Source of the DNA: Natronomonas gomsonensis
GTDB lineage: Archaea; Halobacteriota; Halobacteria; Halobacteriales; Haloarculaceae
Reading direction: 5' to 3'
Assembly (NCBI RefSeq): GCF_024300825.1
Contig: NZ_CP101323.1
Location: 3,348,001-3,412,000, forward strand
Length of the DNA: 64,000 bases
Part shown: piece by piece, positions 26,951 to 35,051 of the stretch
How positions within the stretch are numbered: the stretch's first letter is position 1
Layout of the letters: each line of letters begins with the position of its first letter
Position numbers and translations under genes: made by a program
The notes under the pieces: generated by a model
The model's database searches: none
What the model saw: only the letters and a program-made list of their open reading frames with translations
Told to the model about the DNA's origin: nothing

Positions 26951-27844
26951 TTACCGCGAACGAGTCGTCACTTCACAGCCGTCCTCGGTGACGATAATCG
27001 TGTGTTCCTTCTGGCTGACGAGGAAGCCGTCCTGTTCTTTCAGGACGGGGTAGCCGTGGACCACGTTCTGCTGTTGGAGTCGTCGCAGCGCCATCTCCGC
27101 CCGGGAGGTGTCGAGCCATCGGCGGGCGAAAGGCAGCGTTTTGAACTCCTCGACTATCTGTTCGAGGGCTTCCCGGGCCTGTCGGTTGCGCACCGACGCT
27201 TCGCGTTCGAGGGCGTAAATCTCCTCTTTGGCTCCCTCGGTGACTTTCCCGCCGCCGTCGGTGGCAAACGGTTCGATGGCGACTACGTCGCCGACCTCCA
27301 ACTCGATTCCCTGTTCGACGCCGCGGTTCGGGATGTTCGGGTCGGTGTGCTGTTCCCAGTGGCCCAGGCCGTGACCCGAGAGGTTGACGACGGGGTTGTA
27401 GCCGTAGCCGTCGATGACTGACTCGATTTCGGCGCCGATTTCGCCCGTCTCGATGCCGGGTTCGATGATTTCGAGGGCGGCATCCAGCGCCTCGGCCGGT
27501 GCCTCGGCGAGTTCCGGGTTCCCCGAGAGGTCGACCGTCACCGCCGTGTCGGCGAGCCAGCCATCGACGTGGACGCCGATGTCGAGGTTCACCATCTCCT
27601 CGCCGAACGTCGAGTCGTCGTCGGGTTTTGGCGTCGCGTGGGCGGCCTCCTCGTCGATGCTGATGTTGACGGGGAAGGCGGGTTCGCCGCCGAGTTCGCG
27701 GATGCGCTCTTCGGCGTACTCGGCTATTTCGAGGTGGCTGGCTCCGACCTCGACGCGGTCGGCAGTTTCGTCGCGGACCTGCGCGAGAATCTCGCCGGCC
27801 TCTCGGTTCTTCTCGTAGGACTCTTCGGTGAGGTCGACGCTCAT
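26951..27844 (-). CDS. map: Methionine aminopeptidase, type II
   Basis: Map removes the initiator methionine from nascent proteins. The 297-residue product lacks the N-terminal extension of eukaryotic MetAP2 but has the type II insertion. Metal ligands are visible in LDIGVHVDGWLADTAVTVDL (two aspartates), NLSGHGLGHWEQHTDP (His), AIEPFATDGGG (Glu) and the last strand with Glu. ISIDEEAAHATPKPDD is the conserved substrate-pocket region with its histidine. Length equals archaeal enzymes (about 295). The ATG at 27844 begins MSVDLTEESYEKN. It is divergent from the DUF63 gene. Confidence 0.95.
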   Translation of the reverse strand: MSVDLTEESYEKNREAGEILAQVRDETADRVEVGASHLEIAEYAEERIRELGGEPAFPVNISIDEEAAHATPKPDDDSTFGEEMVNLDIGVHVDGWLADTAVTVDLSGNPELAEAPAEALDAALEIIEPGIETGEIGAEIESVIDGYGYNPVVNLSGHGLGHWEQHTDPNIPNRGVEQGIELEVGDVVAIEPFATDGGGKVTEGAKEEIYALEREASVRNRQAREALEQIVEEFKTLPFARRWLDTSRAEMALRRLQQQNVVHGYPVLKEQDGFLVSQKEHTIIVTEDGCEVTTRSR

Positions 27845-27944
27845 GCCGCCCGGTTCGACGGGTTCGATAAAAGGGGTTGTGTTCGGGCCTCGACCGCTTC
27901 CACAATCGCAACGTTTTCCGGCGCTGGCGTCGCTGGATACGGTA

Positions 27945-28766
27945 GTGTCGCCACTCCCATCGGGGTTCGCCTTGCCCGCCCTGCCGTATCTGGTCGGCCT
28001 GCTCGTCGCCGCCGCCGTCGCCGGTGGCCTCCTCTATCGTCGGCGACCGTCGGTCACCGAGGCGACGGTGACGGCGCTGACGCCGTGGATGGCTGCCGGC
28101 GGCGGTCTGTACGCGCTGTTTCAGTTCGGCGCCGTGCCGTCGGCCGTCGCACCGCTGTTCGGGTCGCCCGCCGTCTACGCCTCCGTCGGCGTTCTCGCGG
28201 CGGTCGTCTGGGCGGCCATCGCCGACCGTCCCGCCGAGGGCTGGGGAACGACCACCGCCCCGGGACTGCTCGCCGGGGCGGGCGGCCTGTTGCTCGCCTC
28301 GACGGTCGCTGCCGCCGGCATCGCCGCCGCCACATCCGCCGGTGGCCGCCCCGACGCCTCCGCGGCTATCCTCCTCGCGACGCTCGTCGTCACGGCCGGG
28401 GTGTGGGCCGGTCTTCGACGCGTCGCCACCGTCGAGGCAACCGGCCCGGTCGGCGTTCTCGTCGTCTTCGCCCACGCTCTCGACGGCATCTCGACGGCGG
28501 TCGGCTACGACCGCCTCGGGTTCGGCGAACAGACGCCGCTGTCGCGAATCATCATCCACGCCGGCGAGGCGCTGCCGACCGCGGAACTCATCGGTGCCGG
28601 CTGGCTATTCGTCGTCGTGAAACTCCTGCTTGCGGCGGGCATCGTCGCGCTGTTCGAGGAGTACGTCCGCGAGGACCCGACCGAGGGATATCTGCTCTTG
28701 GCGCTCATCACCGCCGTCGGACTCGGGCCGGGCGCACACAACCTCGTGTTGTTCGCGCTCGTTTGA
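27945..28766 (+). CDS. DUF63 family integral membrane protein
   Basis: The frame encodes a highly hydrophobic protein with about eight membrane helices and little polar sequence, matching the archaeal DUF63 family. Characteristic segments are VVFAHALDGISTAVGYDRLG and GWLFVVVKLLLAAGIVALFEEYV, with polar residues (HxxD, K, E) inside helices. The start is uncertain: the longest frame begins at 27828 but its first part is antisense to map. I use the GTG at 27945, which follows a TATA-like GATAAAAG at 27867. Function unknown, possibly transport or membrane homeostasis. Confidence 0.75.
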   Translation: MSPLPSGFALPALPYLVGLLVAAAVAGGLLYRRRPSVTEATVTALTPWMAAGGGLYALFQFGAVPSAVAPLFGSPAVYASVGVLAAVVWAAIADRPAEGWGTTTAPGLLAGAGGLLLASTVAAAGIAAATSAGGRPDASAAILLATLVVTAGVWAGLRRVATVEATGPVGVLVVFAHALDGISTAVGYDRLGFGEQTPLSRIIIHAGEALPTAELIGAGWLFVVVKLLLAAGIVALFEEYVREDPTEGYLLLALITAVGLGPGAHNLVLFALV

Positions 28767-28820
28767 GCCTGGGCGACGGTCGCTGGGGAATTTATCACCG
28801 ACCGGCACGGAGTCGGGGCC

Positions 28821-29663
28821 ATGCGAGTGGTCTGTGTGGGACACGTAAACTGGGACGTGACGTTTCACGTCGACCGGCTTCCCGGCCCCGACGAGGAGGC
28901 ACACATTCACGAGCGGTCGGCGGCGGGCGGCGGTAGCGCGGCCAACGCCGCCGTCGCCTTCGCCGCGCTGTCGTGTGAGTCGCGACTGCTCGGCAGCGTC
29001 GGCGACGACGACTGCGGGAAGCGAGCGCTCGCCGAGTTGGAGGCCGCCGGCGTCGACACGCGCGTTCGGGTCGTCGAGGGGAGCGAAACGACCACGAAGT
29101 ACGTCCTCGTCGAGGATTCGGGGGAGGTTGCCGTCCTCGGAACCGACGGCGCAAACGAGGCGCTCGCCCCCGACGACGCGGCACCCGAACTGCTCGACGG
29201 CGCCGACGCACTCCACCTGACGAGCCAGCGACCCGATACGGCCGAACGGCTGGCCGAACTCGCCGACGCTGCCGGCGTTTTCGTCAGTTTCGACCCGGGA
29301 AGACGGCTCGCCGACCGCGACTACGGGGCCGTCCTCGAGCGGAGTGACCTCCTCTTCGTCACCGATACCGAGGCCGCCCGAATCGACGCCGAGGGAGTTC
29401 CGCAGGTGACGAAACGAGGCATCGACGGTGCCGTTCTCCGGTGTCCCGCCGGCACCTTCGAACACCCCGGATACGACCTGCCGTCGGTCGACTCGACGGG
29501 CGCTGGCGACGCCTTCGCGGCCGGCTTTCTCGCCGTCTGGCTCGACGACGACGGCCCCGAGCGTGCGCTGGCGGTCGGAAACGCCTGCGGCGCCATCGCG
29601 GCCAGCGAGCGCGGCCCGAAACCGGACCTCTCTTGGGAGCGCATCGAGGCGGTGATGGCATGA
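28821..29663 (+). CDS. PfkB family sugar kinase
   Basis: The 280-residue protein is a ribokinase/PfkB-type kinase. The first signature AAGGGSAANAAVAFAAL and the second DSTGAGDAFAAGFLAVW, containing the catalytic aspartate and anion hole, are intact. The substrate lid VCVGHVNWDVTFHVDRLP is the usual start. In this neighbourhood of nucleoside-catabolism genes, ribose-1-phosphate is an attractive substrate, but ribose, fructose-1-phosphate or an adenosine-like substrate cannot be excluded. Its stop overlaps the next gene as ATGA, so the two are cotranscribed. Confidence 0.88.
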   Translation: MRVVCVGHVNWDVTFHVDRLPGPDEEAHIHERSAAGGGSAANAAVAFAALSCESRLLGSVGDDDCGKRALAELEAAGVDTRVRVVEGSETTTKYVLVEDSGEVAVLGTDGANEALAPDDAAPELLDGADALHLTSQRPDTAERLAELADAAGVFVSFDPGRRLADRDYGAVLERSDLLFVTDTEAARIDAEGVPQVTKRGIDGAVLRCPAGTFEHPGYDLPSVDSTGAGDAFAAGFLAVWLDDDGPERALAVGNACGAIAASERGPKPDLSWERIEAVMA

Positions 29664-30205
29664 TTCCATCGTCGACGCTGGCGGTTCCGCTGCACGTTCC
29701 TGGAGAGGTTCCGCCGCCGTTGAGCATCCGACTCGCCGTCGCGTTGCTCACTGGACTCCTGGCCACCCTCGGCATGACTGTCGTGATGCGACTGCAATCG
29801 TACGGCTACGTCCCCGCCTACGTTGCCGCCGGAGCGGTGTGGCAGCGGCCCGCCGAACGCGTTTCGTGGTCGGCGGCAAACGCCGTCCACCTCGCGGCGG
29901 GGATGCTCGCCGGCGTCGGCTTCGAGGCGCTGCTCGTCGGCTACGAGCAGGTCCGTGCCGTCCTCGGTATTCGAACCGAAATCGTCGTCGCCAACGTGAC
30001 GACGGTATCCGAACTCGCCATCGTCGCCGTCGTCGTCGCGTTCCTGTACGGGTTCTTCTCGTGGGCCGTCTTCCCCCGGTACGGCGGCGCCGCCTACGAA
30101 ACTCGTCCCAAGACGGTTCGCCGGCAGTGGGCCGTCTCGGCGGTCGTCTACGGCGTCTGTCTGTTCGGGTTCGTAACTGTCGTCTACAGGTTCCTGCCGG
30201 TATAG
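29660..30205 (+). CDS. Haloarchaeal four-helix membrane protein, unknown function
   Basis: The 181-residue protein has about four membrane helices (near 25-45, 78-100, 115-138 and 155-177). Polar residues are few, and I see no motif. Its ATG overlaps the stop of the PfkB kinase by four bases (ATGA), so translation is probably coupled. The following HAD gene starts 43 bp after its stop. It is not recognisably a nucleoside or sugar transporter, since it is too short and has no known signature. Function unknown. Confidence 0.7.
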   Translation: MIPSSTLAVPLHVPGEVPPPLSIRLAVALLTGLLATLGMTVVMRLQSYGYVPAYVAAGAVWQRPAERVSWSAANAVHLAAGMLAGVGFEALLVGYEQVRAVLGIRTEIVVANVTTVSELAIVAVVVAFLYGFFSWAVFPRYGGAAYETRPKTVRRQWAVSAVVYGVCLFGFVTVVYRFLPV

Positions 30206-30248
30206 ACCGGCGAAAGGGGTTTACCTACGACAGCACCTATTCGGTTGC

Positions 30249-30893
30249 ATGACTGTCGGCTACCTCTTCGACCTCGACAAGACGCTCGTCACCTACGAGC
30301 CGGAGGTGCCGGGCATCTTCCGGAACGCCTGCGCTGAGGTCGGCGTCGAGCCGACGCCCGAGGCCGTCGATACGCTCGCGCCGAGTTACGTCGAGACGTT
30401 CCTCGAGTTCGAGGAGAGCCCCTACGTCGGTGCCGCCCGTGCCGCCCGCGATGCCGGCATGGACATCGACCCCGAATCGTTCGCCGACACCTATGTCGAC
30501 GCCGAAATCGAGGCAACCCACGTCCCAGAGGGCGTCGGAAACCTCCTCGCGTCCTTAGAGCACGTCGGCGTCGTCACGAACGGCTACGGCCCCGTCCAAC
30601 GCCGGAAACTCGCCGAAAAGGGGCTGGACGCACACATCGACGCGCTGGTGTGTGCCGACGACGTGGAGGCGTTCAAGCCCGACGACGCGCCGTTCGACGC
30701 CATCACCGACGCCGTTCCCGCCGACGACTACGTCATGGTCGGCGACAACGTGAACTACGACATCCGACCGGCCGCCGAACGCGGCTACCGGACGGTGTTC
30801 GTCGGCGATGCGGCCGACGCCGAAGGCCTCGCTGACCACCGCGTGTCGGACCCATCGGACCTCGCTCAGATGTCGACCATGATGCGGCCCTGA
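30249..30893 (+). CDS. HAD superfamily phosphatase
   Basis: The 214-residue protein has the HAD motifs in order: FDLDKTLVT (nucleophile Asp11 and acid/base Asp13), VGVVTNGYGPVQRRKL (motif II Thr and the segment after it), AFKPDDAPFDAI (motif III Lys) and MVGDNVNYDIRPA (motif IV Asp pair). It has an alpha-helical C1 cap between motifs I and II, as in phosphoglycolate- or sugar-phosphate-phosphatases. In the neighbourhood of a PfkB kinase and uridine phosphorylase, a pentose-phosphate substrate is plausible. That is inference from context. Confidence 0.88.
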   Translation: MTVGYLFDLDKTLVTYEPEVPGIFRNACAEVGVEPTPEAVDTLAPSYVETFLEFEESPYVGAARAARDAGMDIDPESFADTYVDAEIEATHVPEGVGNLLASLEHVGVVTNGYGPVQRRKLAEKGLDAHIDALVCADDVEAFKPDDAPFDAITDAVPADDYVMVGDNVNYDIRPAAERGYRTVFVGDAADAEGLADHRVSDPSDLAQMSTMMRP

Positions 30894-30990
30894 CTCGGCG
30901 GTTGGCTCGACGGAAGAATATTCCCGTATTCGGGGTACGAAGCCGTCGACTGTGGTTTTACATACGGTCTTTGCGTACTATCCGTGAGGA

Positions 30991-31560
30991 ATGGGGTTGT
31001 GGTTCCGACCATCGGAGAGATTCGAGAATACAGAGAGTCTCGGTTCTGATAATCGGGCAATCGCGCCGGCAATCGGGATAATCCTCCTCGTCGGTATCGT
31101 CCTTGTTCTCGCCGCCAGTACGGGGGCGTTCGTCTTCGACGACCGGAAGCAACCCGAGGAGTCATCGCCTGTGACGGCCTTCGACTTCGAGTATCAGCCC
31201 GGTGATAGACGGTCCGGCGACGAACTCACCGTGACTCACGTCCGGGGTGATACGATAGTCGGCGAACGGCTCGACCTTCGGATTCGAAACGCTAGATACA
31301 AAGAAGAGCGGTTCGGCAGCGAAGCGGATGCCTCACGGAAACCATCGGCGTCGTTTTTCCGAATGGACTCCGTCACTGCGGGCGATTCGACCACCGTGAC
31401 GACCGGAGATTTCGAACGCGGCATCGCGTTCGGACTGGTCGGTGACCGGGATTTCGACCTCTCGAAAGCGGAGGTCTGTGTCGTCTGGCAGACGGATGGA
31501 AACGATTCGGAGTTGCTGAAATGCTGGCGTGGCCCCGATACGGAGGGGTTCGTCGAGTAG
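30991..31560 (+). CDS. Type IV pilin-like protein
   Basis: The 189-residue protein has a class III signal: after an N-terminal acidic/basic stretch, SDNRAIAPAIGIILLVGIVL is the haloarchaeal pilin signature, with the prepilin peptidase site at the charged residue before the hydrophobic helix. The helix is about 22 residues and serves as anchor and assembly scaffold. The rest is a beta-rich extracellular domain with two cysteines near the C-terminus (VCVVWQ and LLKCWRG). It stands alone with its own TATA-like promoter, so it may be a minor pilin for adhesion, not part of a pil operon here. Confidence 0.8.
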   Translation: MGLWFRPSERFENTESLGSDNRAIAPAIGIILLVGIVLVLAASTGAFVFDDRKQPEESSPVTAFDFEYQPGDRRSGDELTVTHVRGDTIVGERLDLRIRNARYKEERFGSEADASRKPSASFFRMDSVTAGDSTTVTTGDFERGIAFGLVGDRDFDLSKAEVCVVWQTDGNDSELLKCWRGPDTEGFVE

Positions 31561-31640
31561 GCTCCGAATACGGCAGTCGACACACCGCTGTAGCGACCCG
31601 ATGCCGACCGACTTTTGACCGTCGGCGGTGACCTCGTCAC

Positions 31641-32366
31641 ATGGCAAAACAGCCGCATCTCCTCGTCGAGGACGGCGATGTCGCCGACATCGCGCTCGTC
31701 CCCGGCGACCCCGGCCGCGTCGACCGCATCGCCGACCAATGTGACGACAGCGAGACCGTCGCAGAGAACCGCGAGTACAAGGTCGTAAACGCCACCTACG
31801 AGGGGCGGGACCTCACCATCTGCTCGACGGGAATCGGGTCGCCGTCGGCGGCAATTGCGGTGGAGGAACTCGCCGCCGTCGGCGTCGAGACGTTCATCCG
31901 GGTCGGCACCACCGGCGCGCTCCAGTCCGACATCGAAATCGGCGACATGGTCGTCGCCACCGGCGCCGCCAAAGACGAGGGAACGACGAAGCGCTACGAG
32001 GCCGTCGAGGTTCCGGCCGTCGCCGACTACGAGGCGCTGTCGACGCTGGTCGAGTCGGCCGAGCGGAGACAGGCGCCCGTGCACGTCGGCCCAATCGCCA
32101 CCGACGACGCCTTCTACGCCGAAACCCAAACCTACGTCGAGGCGTGGAACGACGCCGGCCTGCTGTGTGTCGAGATGGAGGCCGCCGCGCTGTTCACGCT
32201 GGCCCGCCGAAAGGGACTGGCCGCCGGCGCCATCTGTACCGTCGACGGCAACCTCGTCGAGGGTACCCAGAAGGGCGAAACCGACGACGAGGAACTGCCC
32301 GAGAAGGCAAAGGACAATGTCGGCCGGGCCATCCGCATCGCGCTGGACGCCGTCACCGAGTTGTAG
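31641..32366 (+). CDS. udp: Uridine phosphorylase, nucleoside phosphorylase family
   Basis: The 241-residue enzyme cleaves nucleosides with phosphate to base and ribose-1-phosphate. The phosphate-binding segment VPGDPGRVDRIA and glycine motif STGIGSPSAAIAVEELAAVG match the NP-I family; IRVGTTGALQ and VEMEAAALFTLARRKG are the substrate-site Glu-Met-Glu signature. Uridine rather than purine preference follows the overall type but is an inference. It may feed ribose-1-phosphate to the PfkB kinase and then the R15P isomerase. The ATG at 31641 is the natural start (MAKQPHLLVED). Confidence 0.9.
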   Translation: MAKQPHLLVEDGDVADIALVPGDPGRVDRIADQCDDSETVAENREYKVVNATYEGRDLTICSTGIGSPSAAIAVEELAAVGVETFIRVGTTGALQSDIEIGDMVVATGAAKDEGTTKRYEAVEVPAVADYEALSTLVESAERRQAPVHVGPIATDDAFYAETQTYVEAWNDAGLLCVEMEAAALFTLARRKGLAAGAICTVDGNLVEGTQKGETDDEELPEKAKDNVGRAIRIALDAVTEL

Positions 32367-32388
32367 CGTCGGTTGGGTTTCGTCGAGC

Positions 32389-32404
32389 CTCCGAGCGCTC
32401 GGAG
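32389..32404. repeat. 16-bp perfect palindrome before purC
   Basis: CTCCGAGC at 32389-32396 and GCTCGGAG at 32397-32404 form a perfect, uninterrupted palindrome in the 83-bp gap between the uridine phosphorylase stop and purC. It may be a terminator stem, a repetitive intergenic element or an operator. No T-run follows, so a simple terminator is less likely. Confidence 0.45.
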
Positions 32405-32449
32405 CGGCGATGGAAACGCCTTTCCGGGTTCACGGATTCGGTTCCGGTA

Positions 32450-33469
32450 ATGACCAGCGTCAAGGAGTTCCGCGTCGAGGAGCCCGCGAGTGCCGACTCG
32501 CTCGGGCGCGGTGCCTTCGTCTTCACCGATGACTACTCGGTGTTCGACTGGGGGAAGATGCCCGATTCGATTCCGAACAAGGGGGCGTCGCTGTGTGCGA
32601 TGGGTGCGGCGAACTTCGAGTTACTCGAATCCGAGGGCATCCCGACACACTACCGTGGCGTCGTCAACGGGGCCGACGTAGTGCCACTCGGTGATGTCGT
32701 CACCCCGCCGCGGGAGATGGCCATCGATTTGACACAGGTGCCGGAGCTCCCCCACGAAGGGCGGGAGTACGATTACACGGCGTTCCACGAGGTTGCGGGC
32801 GAGAACTACCTGATTCCGCTGGAAATCGTCTTCCGGAACACGGTGCCGGTGGGGTCGTCGCTTCGCGGCCGTGCCGCCCCCGAGGAGTTCGGCCTCGACT
32901 ACGCCGACTGGCCCGACGAGCCAGTTGACCTTCCCGAGCCGGTCGTCGAGTTCTCGACGAAGTACGAGGAGTCCGACCGCTATCTCTCCCGGGACAACGC
33001 CGACTACATCGCGGGCAAAGCGGACATCGACGACCTCGAAACCGTCGCCCGGGAAGTCAACGACCTCGTGACCGAACAGGCTGCGGCGGCGGGACTGAAA
33101 CACGAGGACGGCAAAATCGAGTGTCTGTACTACGACGGCGAGATTCGCGTCGCCGACGTGGTCGGAACGTTCGACGAGAATCGCTTTTCCTTCGAGGGCC
33201 AACAGCTCTCGAAGGAGGTCGTCCGGCAGTACCACAAGCGGACCCAACCGGAGTGGGTAGATGCCGTCGACGCGGCCAAGGCGGAGGCGAAAGCCGAGGG
33301 CGTCGCCGACTGGCGCGAGCTGTGTGAACGCGACCCCGAACCGCTTTCGGGCCACGTCGTCGACGCGGTTCGGGACATGTACACCGCCGGTACGAACGCC
33401 TACATCGGCCGGGAGTTGTTCGACGCGCCGTCGCTGTCGGAGGCCGTCGAGACGATTCGATCGCTCTGA
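32450..33469 (+). CDS. purC: Phosphoribosylaminoimidazole-succinocarboxamide synthase
   Basis: PurC joins CAIR and aspartate to give SAICAR in IMP synthesis, using ATP. The 339-residue haloarchaeal form is longer than the 235-residue bacterial one. GRGAFVFTDDYSVFDWGKMP carries the start of the ATP-binding fold, LIPLEIVFRNTVPVGSSLRGR the glycine-rich loop, VVEFSTKYEESDRYLS the substrate arm, and VADVVGTFDENRF the acid cluster near the end. The ATG at 32450 begins MTSVKEFRVEEPA. Other pur genes (purS, purQ) lie 1.6 kb downstream, so purine synthesis is dispersed in this region. Confidence 0.95.
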   Translation: MTSVKEFRVEEPASADSLGRGAFVFTDDYSVFDWGKMPDSIPNKGASLCAMGAANFELLESEGIPTHYRGVVNGADVVPLGDVVTPPREMAIDLTQVPELPHEGREYDYTAFHEVAGENYLIPLEIVFRNTVPVGSSLRGRAAPEEFGLDYADWPDEPVDLPEPVVEFSTKYEESDRYLSRDNADYIAGKADIDDLETVAREVNDLVTEQAAAAGLKHEDGKIECLYYDGEIRVADVVGTFDENRFSFEGQQLSKEVVRQYHKRTQPEWVDAVDAAKAEAKAEGVADWRELCERDPEPLSGHVVDAVRDMYTAGTNAYIGRELFDAPSLSEAVETIRSL

Positions 33470-33535
33470 AGTCGCTGGAACCCCACGCACCGAAAACCCA
33501 CGAGGTTTTTATTCTCCGACGCAGAACCGCCGGCT

Positions 33536-33700
33536 ATGTTCCCCCTACAGACGATTTCGGACCCGGCGATGGCGGTGGTCGTCCTGAGTGTCGTCATGAC
33601 GCTCGTGGTCATCTTCGCGTTCATCTGGGCGTACGGAAAGATTCGACAACCGCCGGAAGAAATCGAAGAACACGAAAGCGGCAACGGTCACGGCGCCTGA
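33536..33700 (+). CDS. Small single-helix membrane protein (54 residues)
   Basis: The ATG at 33536 opens a 54-residue frame with a single strong membrane helix (AVVVLSVVMTLVVIFAFIW, about residues 13-31) and an acidic C-terminal tail (EEIEEHESGNGHG). A TATA-like GGTTTTTATT lies near 33505-33513, about 25-30 bp upstream, as expected for a leaderless gene. The predicted topology is a [10 protein letters not shown] membrane protein. Homologues in haloarchaea would be needed for certainty; no function is known. Confidence 0.6.
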   Translation: MFPLQTISDPAMAVVVLSVVMTLVVIFAFIWAYGKIRQPPEEIEEHESGNGHGA

Positions 33701-33892
33701 CGCTGTCGCTGCGGTTCGCGGATTTTCGACGTCGAAAGGGACAGACGCGGAGTCGACGGGCAGGCGCCCGCGGCCCGGTTGTGTTGATGCCCACGGTGTG
33801 ACCGGTGCCGTCCGCTGCGCGAGCGTCGGACCACTCGACCGACTCGCGCTATCGTTTTAGGCGGACCTAAAACACAAAAAGCTATCGACTCC
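33701..33892. repeat. Intergenic region with 8-bp inverted repeat and T-rich purU trailer
   Basis: The 192-bp gap between two converging genes holds no ORF. A perfect inverted repeat GTTTTAGG-CGGA-CCTAAAAC lies at 33854-33873. Read leftward from purU, the T-rich run CTTTTTGTGTTTT comes first, which is a typical archaeal terminator; the repeat follows it. The core TTAGG-N4-CCTAA also resembles DtxR/IdeR-type operators, but no gene start lies next to it, so terminator use is the simpler view. Confidence 0.4.
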
Positions 33893-34867
33893 CTACTCCT
33901 CGCCTCGGGAAACGACGCTGCCGAGTCCGTCGACGGGGCGGTCGGCCAGCAAATCGTCGACGGCGTTCGGCAGGCCGAACTGGTAGCCCTCGGCGTCCAC
34001 GTCGTCGCGGAGTTCCGTCCGGCCGTGATACACCGAAATCGCGCTGTCGAGGTGTAACTGGACCGCTTCCAAGAGCGCCTCGGCCTCCAGCGGCTGCCCG
34101 CGCCGCTCGATTTCATCGACGCTTGCACCCGCGGGAACGTTGAACGCCCGCTGGGTGATGATGGGGCCTTGGTCTAGGTCAGTCGTCACGTAGTGGGCGG
34201 TGACGCCGGCGATGCGGACGCCCTCCTCCCGCGCCTGTCGGTAGGCCTCGGCGCCGGGGAACGCCGGGAGAAGCGAGGGGTGGATGTTGATGATGCGGTC
34301 CTCGTATCGGAAGACGACGTTGGGACTGAGGATGCGCATGTATCGGGCCAACACGATGAGGTCGGTGTCGTACTCTGCCAGGATGTCGAGTAGTTCGGCC
34401 TCGTCGGGATTGCCCTTCTCGTCGCCGATGTCGTGGAAGTCGACGCCGTAGTGCTCGGCCAGCGGTTCGAGGTCGTCGTGGTTGCCGACGATGACGCTGA
34501 TTTCGGCGCCCAACTTCCCGTCGGCCCACGCCTCGAACAGCGCCTCCAGACAGTGGGATTCCTTCGTGACCAACACCGCAATGGTTCGGGTCTCACGGTC
34601 GGCCGGGAACCGAACCTGGATGTCCATATCGAGGTCGTCGCCGAGGTCGTGAAGCGCCTCGCGGAGTTCCTCTTTTTCGGTCGTCATCTCGGCGGTGTCG
34701 ACGTGCATCGTCATCCGAAAGACGCCGTCCCGAACCGCCTGGTCGAGGTCCTCGATGTTGATGTCTCGCTCGAACAGAAGCGTCGTCACGCGGGCGATGA
34801 GGCCGGTCTTGTCGTCGCCGACGACGGTAATCTCGGTGTACTCGCGGGTCACAAGCGACACCTCCAC
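33893..34867 (-). CDS. purU: Formyltetrahydrofolate deformylase
   Basis: PurU hydrolyses 10-formyltetrahydrofolate to formate and tetrahydrofolate, balancing the folate one-carbon pool. The 324-residue protein starts with an ACT domain (TEITVVGDDKTGLIARVTTLL, about 10-95). A formyltransferase-type catalytic domain follows, with INIHPSLLPAFPGAEAYRQA holding the conserved Asn-His pair and TTDLDQGPIITQ the catalytic Asp. The start is a GTG at 34867, with two further GTGs at 34861 and 34852 possible. It is divergent from purS. Confidence 0.93.
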   Translation of the reverse strand: MEVSLVTREYTEITVVGDDKTGLIARVTTLLFERDINIEDLDQAVRDGVFRMTMHVDTAEMTTEKEELREALHDLGDDLDMDIQVRFPADRETRTIAVLVTKESHCLEALFEAWADGKLGAEISVIVGNHDDLEPLAEHYGVDFHDIGDEKGNPDEAELLDILAEYDTDLIVLARYMRILSPNVVFRYEDRIINIHPSLLPAFPGAEAYRQAREEGVRIAGVTAHYVTTDLDQGPIITQRAFNVPAGASVDEIERRGQPLEAEALLEAVQLHLDSAISVYHGRTELRDDVDAEGYQFGLPNAVDDLLADRPVDGLGSVVSRGEE

Positions 34868-34888
34868 GTGGTGGCAGCAGTCATACTA

Positions 34889-35001
34889 CCGCCTGAGAGG
34901 CGGGTTCTCAAAAGGGCGACGTTCCGTACGTGTGCTCCCGCTGACGCCGGTTGTGGCGAGTCGACGGTCGACCAGCGGCAGAACAATGCACAAACGTGCA
35001 T
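34889..35001. promoter_or_regulatory. purU/purS divergent promoter with two inverted repeats
   Basis: The 184-bp region between the two divergent genes has CCGCCT-GAG-AGGCGG at 34889-34903, close to purU, and ATGCAC-AAAC-GTGCAT at 34986-35001, about 50 bp before purS. Both are perfect 6-bp repeats. The second may be an operator for purine regulation. It lies upstream of where a purS TATA box is expected, so an activator site is also possible. Confidence 0.4.
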
Positions 35002-35051
35002 ACCGATTCGGATACACAACCGTTTTCACGCACGAACACGCCACTTCGCGT

